This document shows positions 4,701 to 5,281 of a stretch of 5,281 bases of DNA, piece by piece. Positions within the stretch are counted from its first letter, which is position 1; the number at the start of each line of letters is the position of its first letter. Both the position numbers and the translations under genes were made by a program. The notes beneath the pieces were generated by a model. That model did not search any database. It had not been told where the DNA came from and was given only the letters and a program-made list of their open reading frames with translations. The DNA lies in assembly GCA_023489065.1 (NCBI GenBank), contig JAMDCL010000095.1, forward strand, positions 1 to 5,281, given 5' to 3'. This DNA is from Deltaproteobacteria bacterium (GTDB lineage: Bacteria > JAMCPX01).

Positions 4701-5281
4701 ATGAAAACGCTAACAAGGATAGGTTTAATTTTGGTGCTTGCCATTTCACTCATGGCAGGATGCAGCGGCTCGAAGGGCTCGACCGGACCAACCGGTGCAC
4801 AGGGGCCAACCGGCATTGAACCGTTGATCTCAAGCATCACTCCCATGGCTTCCGTAAACATGGTAGTCACAATCACAGGCCAGAACTTTTCTTCAACGCA
4901 GGGCTCAGGCAAGGTCTGGATGAGCGGTGTTGACGCGGGCACTGCAATAAGCTGGACCGACACACAGATTACGATCAAGCCGCCGGCATCGCTGGTAACC
5001 GGTAACGGGCTTACACAAACGGTCGTTACCAATGTAGCGGTAAACCAGCTTGCAAGCAATGCGGTGGCGTATGAGCTTGTGCCCTCAGGCACGGCCCTGC
5101 CGGTCGATGTCATGTTTGTACCCTTAGCAATCACATCCACGCCTTCCAACATGCTGTATGCAACGGACAGCTCAGGCCATATCGTTCGGATTGATCAGAA
5201 CGGAGTTGCACAGGTCATAGCAACCGATCCGCTGGATCCTTTCGGCATAACATTCACGAACGATGTGTTATACACCGCTAC
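4701..5281 (+). CDS. IPT/TIG-domain lipoprotein with collagen-like stalk and start of a propeller (3' truncated by window edge)
   Basis: Frame 3 is open from ATG 4701 to the edge, giving 193 residues without a stop. Residues 1-20 are a lipoprotein signal peptide (K2, R6, core IGLILVLAISL) ending in MAGC with Cys21 lipidated and Ser at +2. Residues 23-40 are six Gly-X-Y triplets (GSK, GST, GPT, GAQ, GPT, GIE). Residues 43 to about 126 match the IPT/TIG fold: ISSITPMAS, VTITGQNFSSTQGSGKVWMSG, ISWTDTQITIKPP and a closing SNAVAYELV. From about residue 149 a different repeat starts (NMLYATDSSGHIVRIDQNG, then FGITFTNDVLYTA), typical of NHL/YVTN-like propeller blades. The anchor and stalk match the upstream genes but the Ig-type domain and blade sequence do not, so it is not a simple paralogue. 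It lies beyond two terminators and should have its own promoter. Its ligand is unknown. Confidence 0.9.
   Translation, partial: MKTLTRIGLILVLAISLMAGCSGSKGSTGPTGAQGPTGIEPLISSITPMASVNMVVTITGQNFSSTQGSGKVWMSGVDAGTAISWTDTQITIKPPASLVTGNGLTQTVVTNVAVNQLASNAVAYELVPSGTALPVDVMFVPLAITSTPSNMLYATDSSGHIVRIDQNGVAQVIATDPLDPFGITFTNDVLYTA
4769..4822 (+). repeat. Collagen-like Gly-X-Y repeat in the fourth lipoprotein
   Basis: This codes for six Gly-X-Y triplets at residues 23-40, starting two residues after the lipidated Cys21. GST, GPT and GAQ recall the triplets of the upstream genes, while the following domain is unrelated. Confidence 0.7.

Noticed and set aside
4589..5152. A 187-residue minus-strand frame.
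   Set aside because: It lies opposite the lipoprotein with clear signal peptide, lipobox, collagen-like triplets and IPT/TIG domain, and its C-terminal part runs through the palindromic element.

Overview
The window carries a row of secreted lipoprotein genes on the + strand and nothing recognisable as metabolism, replication or mobility. Every start that can be seen encodes a short lysine-bearing leader, a hydrophobic core and a lipobox cysteine (AAGC, AAGC, MAGC). Shine-Dalgarno sites are AAGGAG(G)-like and base composition is moderate (mid-40s % GC by eye). This fits a Gram-negative environmental bacterium. Repeat proteins of this style (lipoprotein, Gly-X-Y stretch, Ig-like fold, NHL-like propeller) are, from general knowledge, common in Desulfuromonadota/Deltaproteobacteria and Nitrospirota, but the sequence alone does not fix the taxon.

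Layout. Positions 1-1317 hold the 3' part of a first gene; its start lies left of the window. Positions 1331-2713 and 2727-4094 hold two complete paralogues. All three share one plan: lipobox, 7-8 collagen-like Gly-X-Y triplets, one bacterial Ig-like (SbsA/Big_5-type) domain, then exactly six repeats of about 51 residues that should form a six-bladed beta-propeller, ending in WLD(L/M)NP. The genes are separated by 13-bp spacers that both begin CAAGGAG, so they look like tandem duplicates in one operon. Two intrinsic terminators in series (about 4106-4131 and 4146-4175) close it.

Positions 4176-4700 hold no convincing gene. The stretch contains several hairpins and a 65-bp element bounded by 8-bp inverted repeats (4575-4639) that may be a dispersed palindromic repeat. 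A new transcription unit then begins with a fourth lipoprotein gene (4701 to the right edge). It has the same lipobox and collagen-like stalk, but an IPT/TIG domain replaces the Big_5 domain, and a different propeller-like repeat begins before the window ends.

The genes probably act together as a set of envelope- or surface-anchored proteins in which a conserved anchor and stalk present variable propeller heads. No ligand or enzymatic activity can be read from the sequence. The most notable points are the repeated anchor-stalk module on two different head types, the nested duplication history (whole genes, blade pairs, blade triplets), and the structured gap before the fourth gene.
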